Shown here: piece after piece, positions 6,020-9,538 of the stretch | How positions within the stretch are numbered: position 1 is the stretch's first letter | Layout of the letters: each line of letters starts with the position of its first letter | Assembly (NCBI GenBank): GCA_946478645.1 | Contig: CAMLCW010000196.1 | Span: forward strand, 1-9,538 | From: an uncultured Variovorax sp. | GTDB lineage: Bacteria > Pseudomonadota > Gammaproteobacteria > Burkholderiales > Burkholderiaceae | Direction of reading: 5' to 3' | DNA: 9,538 nucleotides | Translations under genes and position numbers: made by a program | Notes under the pieces: generated by a model | The model's database searches: none | What the model saw: the letters and a program-made list of their open reading frames with translations, nothing else | Told to the model about the DNA's origin: nothing

Positions 6020-7234
6020 ATGTTGATTCCTGACTCTGCCGTTGTGAACGCGGCCATCGAATGGCTCGGACACGGCTTGTGGGACCTGACATGGTGGCAG
6101 ATCGTGTTGTACACGCTCGCCACCACGCACATCACGATCGCCGCGGTCACGATCTTCCTGCACCGCACGCAGACGCATCGGGCCATGGACCTGGGGCAGA
6201 TCCCCTCGCACTTTTTCCGTTTGTGGCTGTGGCTCGGCACCGGCATGGTGACCAAGCAGTGGGTAGCCATCCACCGCAAGCACCACGCCAAGTGCGAGAC
6301 CGAGGACGATCCCCACAGCCCGCAGGTCAAGGGCATCGACGAAGTGCTCTGGCGCGGCGCCGAGCTGTACCGTGCCGAATCCAAGAACAAGGACACGATC
6401 GAGCGCTACGGCCACGGCACGCCCGATGACTGGATCGAGCGCAACCTCTATTCGCGCTATAGCTGGCAGGGTGTCGGCCTGATGCTCGTGATCAACCTGG
6501 CGCTGTTCGGCGTGGTGGGTCTGTCGGTCTGGGCCGTCCAGATGCTCTGGATCCCGATCACTGCGGCCGGCATCATCAATGGCATCGGCCACTACTGGGG
6601 CTATCGCAACTTCGAGGCGCCCGACGCCAGCCGCAACGTGTTCCCGTGGGGTGTGATCATCGGCGGCGAAGAGCTGCACAACAACCACCACACTTATCCC
6701 ACCGCGGCCAAGTTCTCGGTCAAGAAGTACGAGTTCGACATGGGTTGGGTCTACATCCAGATGATGCAGAAGATCGGCTGGGCCAAGGTCAAGAAGCTGC
6801 CGCCGAAGATGCAGCTCGGTGACATCCGCCCGGTGGCCGACGAGAAGACGCTGGAGGCCGTCATCGCCAACCGCTACGAAGTGATGGCCGGCTTTGCGCG
6901 TGAAATGCGCCGTGTCACCAAGGCCGAACTCGAGGCGCTCAAAACCCGGGGTGGCGACATCTCCGTGCTGAAGGCGGCCAAGAACTGGCTCCACCGCGAC
7001 GACGACAAGGTGCCGCCGTCGGCCCGCACCCACCTGGTTCAGGCGCGTGCCGCCCACCCGGTGATCGACAAGATGGTCACGATGCGCGAAGAGCTGCGCC
7101 AGCTCTGGCTCAACACCTCGCAGTCGCGCGAGCAGCTGGCGGCCGACTTGGCGGCTTGGTGCCATCGGGCCGAAGCGAGCGGGATTGCGGGCTTGCGCGA
7201 GTTCTCGACCCGGCTGCGCGCGGCGCATGCCTGA
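6020..7234 (+). CDS. Membrane fatty acid desaturase (acyl-lipid/acyl-CoA delta-9 type)
   Basis: This integral membrane di-iron enzyme introduces a cis double bond into acyl chains of lipids or acyl-CoA, using O2 and electrons from a redox partner not found in this window. The 404-aa protein shows all three histidine boxes: HRTQTH (48-53), HRKHH (85-89) and HNNHH (220-224), plus the extra family His in NGIGHYWGYRNFE (His191). Hydrophobic segments near 25-47, 66-80, 151-170 and 172-190 match the four-helix plan, with boxes facing the cytoplasm. A hydrophilic, largely helical C-terminal region of about 140 residues (260-404) follows the catalytic part, rich in Lys/Arg/Glu. The ATG has GGAG 11 bases upstream, a slightly long spacing. 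It is expected to control membrane fluidity, perhaps in response to cold. Substrate form and double-bond position are inferred from family only. Confidence 0.93.
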   Translation: MLIPDSAVVNAAIEWLGHGLWDLTWWQIVLYTLATTHITIAAVTIFLHRTQTHRAMDLGQIPSHFFRLWLWLGTGMVTKQWVAIHRKHHAKCETEDDPHSPQVKGIDEVLWRGAELYRAESKNKDTIERYGHGTPDDWIERNLYSRYSWQGVGLMLVINLALFGVVGLSVWAVQMLWIPITAAGIINGIGHYWGYRNFEAPDASRNVFPWGVIIGGEELHNNHHTYPTAAKFSVKKYEFDMGWVYIQMMQKIGWAKVKKLPPKMQLGDIRPVADEKTLEAVIANRYEVMAGFAREMRRVTKAELEALKTRGGDISVLKAAKNWLHRDDDKVPPSARTHLVQARAAHPVIDKMVTMREELRQLWLNTSQSREQLAADLAAWCHRAEASGIAGLREFSTRLRAAHA

Positions 7235-7268
7235 TCGCACGCGGCGCGGTTAACGCCGCTGCCCCTCG

Positions 7269-7296
7269 AAAAAGCCGACCTTGGGTCGGCTTTTTT
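7269..7296. terminator. Bidirectional intrinsic terminator between the desaturase and rpmG
   Basis: GCCGACC-TTG-GGTCGGC with A5 before and T6 after forms a hairpin extended by A-T pairs and flanked by T-tracts on both strands. It ends the desaturase transcript about 35 bases past its stop. It can also catch read-through from the opposite rpmB-rpmG operon. Confidence 0.92.
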
Positions 7297-7325
7297 GCGT
7301 CTGCTGCATTCCCATCCGACAGGCA

Positions 7326-7355
7326 ACAAAAAACCCGCTGGGTGAGCAGCGGGTT
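7326..7355 (-). terminator. Intrinsic terminator of the rpmB-rpmG operon
   Basis: A 9-bp stem (7332-7340 with 7347-7355, loop of 6) is followed on the minus strand by a T-tract and then G (the plus strand reads caaaaaac at 7326-7333). It lies 28 bases past the rpmG stop. With the hairpin at 7269-7296 it makes a double barrier between convergent units. Confidence 0.9.
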
Positions 7356-7383
7356 CTTCGTGGGACGGGGGAATCGGGCCGAA

Positions 7384-7557
7384 TTACTTCAGCTTGATTT
7401 CCTTGTATTCGACGTGCTTGCGTGCCTTCGGGTCGAACTTCATGATCGACATCTTTTCAGGCATCGTCTTCTTGTTCTTGCTGGTCGTGTAGAAGTGGCC
7501 GGTACCCGCGGTGGATTCCAGCTTGATCTTTTCGCGTCCGCCTTTGCTCGTTGCCAT
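7384..7557 (-). CDS. rpmG: 50S ribosomal protein L33 (zinc-free form)
   Basis: The 57-aa protein begins [20 protein letters not shown] and continues [16 protein letters not shown], ending in [13 protein letters not shown]. This is the standard pattern of bacterial L33, a small basic protein of the large subunit near the E site. It has no cysteine, so it is the C-minus (zinc-independent) form. TAAGGAG overlaps the stop of rpmB and lies seven bases before ATG 7557, a strong Shine-Dalgarno sequence suggesting coupled translation. The order rpmB-rpmG with an 11-base gap is the common proteobacterial arrangement. Terminators follow at 7326-7355 and 7269-7296. Confidence 0.97.
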   Translation of the reverse strand: MATSKGGREKIKLESTAGTGHFYTTSKNKKTMPEKMSIMKFDPKARKHVEYKEIKLK

Positions 7558-7568
7558 GATTCAGCTCC

Positions 7569-7802
7569 TTAAGCTTGGCCGCGTGCACGCAGGTCTGCGA
7601 GCACGGCGTCGATGCCGTTCTTGTCGATCAGGCGCAGTGCGGCGCTCGAAACGCGCAGGCGAACCCAGCGGTTTTCAGTCTCGACCCAGAAACGACGATA
7701 TTGCAGGTTCGGCAGGAACCGGCGCTTGGTTTTGTTGTTGGCGTGGGAAACGTTGTTTCCGACCATCGGGCCCTTGCCCGTGATATCGCATACGCGTGCC
7801 AT
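7569..7802 (-). CDS. rpmB: 50S ribosomal protein L28
   Basis: The 77-aa protein starts [20 protein letters not shown] and continues [18 protein letters not shown] and [19 protein letters not shown]. This is the full L28 pattern at the usual length. L28 is a basic large-subunit protein needed for late 50S assembly and 70S formation. The start ATG 7802 gives the canonical N-terminus. A GAG seven bases upstream is a modest Shine-Dalgarno sequence. It is the first gene of the rpmB-rpmG pair. Its promoter must lie between 7803 and about 7990; a TATAAT on the minus strand at 7964-7959 is one candidate but is followed by a terminator hairpin. Confidence 0.97.
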   Translation of the reverse strand: MARVCDITGKGPMVGNNVSHANNKTKRRFLPNLQYRRFWVETENRWVRLRVSSAALRLIDKNGIDAVLADLRARGQA

Positions 7803-7913
7803 GAGGACACTCTTTCTTGAACAGCTGGCACCGGCGCAATCAGGGCGATTGCAGATACAGGTGTTTTGCAGCTTGACCTCGCCAGAAACGGGTGGCGGTA
7901 CCCCGGCTTGCCT

Positions 7914-7942
7914 AAAAAACGTCAGGCCCAAAGAGGGCCTGA
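7914..7942 (-). terminator. Intrinsic terminator downstream of trxB
   Basis: An 8-bp perfect stem TCAGGCCC / GGGCCTGA (7922-7929 with 7935-7942, loop of 5) is followed, after one or two bases on the minus strand, by T6. It stands 45 bases past the trxB stop and before rpmB, separating the two units. Confidence 0.88.
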
Positions 7943-7958
7943 TTCGGCAAAGCCTTGG

Positions 7959-7964
7959 ATTATA
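7959..7964 (-). promoter_or_regulatory. Perfect TATAAT just after trxB, before its terminator
   Basis: The minus strand reads TATAAT at 7964-7959, a consensus -10, 22 bases past the trxB stop. The hexamer at the -35 distance (AGCGGT) is poor. A start site about seven bases on would precede the hairpin at 7942-7922 by only about ten bases. It may be an rpmB promoter with an attenuating leader, or a chance match. Confidence 0.3.
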
Positions 7965-7986
7965 GCCCTTTTGGGCGGCGCACCGC

Positions 7987-8982
<996 letters not shown>

Positions 8983-9001
8983 TCAGCGTGTACATTTTCA
9001 G

Positions 9002-9063
9002 GGTGGTAACCTTTAAGTAGGGAGTATCACCGCCTGGTTCAACACCGGGTGCGCGGTGTTTTC
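9002..9063 (+). promoter_or_regulatory. Possible leader with terminator-like hairpin upstream of the Crp-like gene
   Basis: Reading the plus strand, 9002-9008 can pair with 9025-9031 (seven pairs, one G-U). Then 9041-9047 pairs with 9054-9060 (AACACCG / CGGTGTT, loop of 6), followed by a T-tract (9059-9062). The segment CACCGC (9028-9033) could instead pair with GCGGTG (9053-9058), which would break both hairpins. This resembles a terminator/antiterminator layout or the end of a small RNA. No known riboswitch class was recognised. Confidence 0.4.
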
Positions 9064-9071
9064 AATGGGCG

Positions 9072-9101
9072 CGATTGTAGTAATCCATCAATTCACAATC
9101 G
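9072..9101. promoter_or_regulatory. Inverted repeat CGATTGT-N16-ACAATCG before the Crp-like gene
   Basis: Perfect 7-bp arms at 9072-9078 and 9095-9101 lie 38 bases before the ATG at 9139. The arms do not match the CRP (TGTGA-N6-TCACA) or FNR (TTGAT-N4-ATCAA) consensus. It could be an operator, possibly autoregulatory, or chance. Confidence 0.35.
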
Positions 9102-9138
9102 TGATGGGAGCTGCAGGTGCCGTATCAGGAATCGATCG

Positions 9139-9538
9139 ATGTCAATGCTGTCCAATCTTGAGTTGCTCAGACGCGTTCCGCTGTTCGCTTCGCTGACACC
9201 TTCGCAGTCAGCGAGCATTGCGGATACGATCATCAAGAAGCGATTCAAGCGCGCGGAAATCATCGTCGAGCAAGGCAAGAAGTCCGATGCGCTCTACATC
9301 ATCCTGACCGGGCGTGCGCGCGTGACCAGCGCCGACAACCGCGGACGGGAGGTCATCCTCGCGACGCTGCACACCGGCGACCACATCGGCGAGATGAGCC
9401 TGATCGACGACGAGCCGCATTCGGCCACGGTGCGCGCCGAGATCCAGTGCGACGTGCTCATGCTCGACCGCGAGGCCTTCGCGCGCTGCCTGCCCGAGAA
9501 CTCCTCGATGGCCTACAACATCATGCGCGGCCTGGTGC
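9139..9538 (+). CDS. Crp/Fnr-family regulator, cyclic nucleotide-binding domain (3' end outside window)
   Basis: The frame is open from ATG 9139 to the right edge (133 codons), so the dimerisation helix and helix-turn-helix lie mostly or wholly outside. The visible part is a cyclic nucleotide-binding beta-roll: LLRRVPLFASLT at the N-terminus, the A-E-I-I-V-E-Q-G strand turn (39-46), LYIILTGRARV (52-62) and the phosphate-binding cassette G-E-M-S-L-I-D-D-E-P-H-S-A-T-V (84-98). No Fe-S cysteine cluster as in FNR is present. In the cassette Glu85 is conserved, but His94 takes the place of the phosphate-contacting Arg82 of E. coli CRP. The ligand may therefore be something other than cAMP, or none. 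The start is favoured by AGGA eight bases upstream; ATG 9145 is an alternative. It is divergent from trxB. A regulator is inferred from the domain alone, since a DNA-binding region was not seen. Confidence 0.88.
   Translation, partial: MSMLSNLELLRRVPLFASLTPSQSASIADTIIKKRFKRAEIIVEQGKKSDALYIILTGRARVTSADNRGREVILATLHTGDHIGEMSLIDDEPHSATVRAEIQCDVLMLDREAFARCLPENSSMAYNIMRGLV

Noticed and set aside
6017..7240. A 407-codon minus-strand frame opposite the desaturase gene
   Set aside because: It has low-complexity composition with no motifs, while the plus strand encodes all three histidine boxes. It is a shadow frame.
9001..9138. Known riboswitch or CRP/FNR box upstream of the Crp-like gene
   Set aside because: I could not match the conserved cores of the riboswitch classes I know (for example glycine, fluoride, guanidine or ZTP), and the dyads do not fit the CRP or FNR consensus.
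9065..9214. A short plus-strand frame from ATG 9065 overlapping the start of the Crp-like gene, as a possible leader peptide
   Set aside because: It has no Shine-Dalgarno sequence, lacks a codon run that would suggest attenuation, and extends into the real gene in another frame.

Overview
The window looks like chromosomal DNA of a beta-proteobacterium of the order Burkholderiales, most likely family Comamonadaceae (Variovorax or a close relative). This rests on the high GC content, strong G/C third-position bias, the style of the protein sequences and the gene mix (a zinc-free L33 next to L28, a three-histidine-box lipid desaturase, an I78-type lipoprotein). No rRNA, tRNA, IS element, CRISPR array, prophage or integron feature was seen. 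Genus assignment is inference.

Layout, left to right. (1) 1-765, minus: a lipoprotein-type alpha/beta hydrolase cut by the left edge. (2) 792-3155, minus: a two-gene operon of acyl-CoA dehydrogenases (393 aa, then 371 aa) ending in an intrinsic terminator. Both lack the usual catalytic Glu; the upstream protein has an alternative Glu where long-chain and isovaleryl-CoA dehydrogenases carry theirs, so a heteromeric enzyme is plausible. (3) 3156-3316: a divergent control region with three consecutive dyads, one a 19-bp perfect palindrome. (4) 3317-4263, plus: purN, then a TTG-start lipoprotein of the I78 peptidase-inhibitor type. (5) 4290-4529, minus: a GTG-start DUF1653-type protein. (6) 4616-5887, plus: an RsmB/NOP-family RNA m5C methyltransferase. 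(7) 6020-7234, plus: a membrane fatty-acid desaturase, followed by a bidirectional terminator. (8) 7384-7802, minus: the ribosomal protein operon rpmB-rpmG with its own terminator. (9) 7987-8946, minus: trxB with a terminator. (10) 8947-9138: a divergent region holding a terminator-like hairpin with possible alternative pairings. (11) 9139 to the right edge, plus: the cyclic-nucleotide-binding half of a Crp-like regulator.

The genes are mostly housekeeping: purine synthesis, rRNA modification, ribosomal proteins, membrane lipid unsaturation, thiol redox control and acyl-CoA oxidation. They form several independent short transcription units rather than one pathway. I found no convincing wholly new system. 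The points most worth following up are the acyl-CoA dehydrogenase pair, the dyads upstream of it, the possible attenuator upstream of the Crp-like gene, and the recurrence of a -10-like hexamer directly before ATG codons that lack a Shine-Dalgarno sequence.
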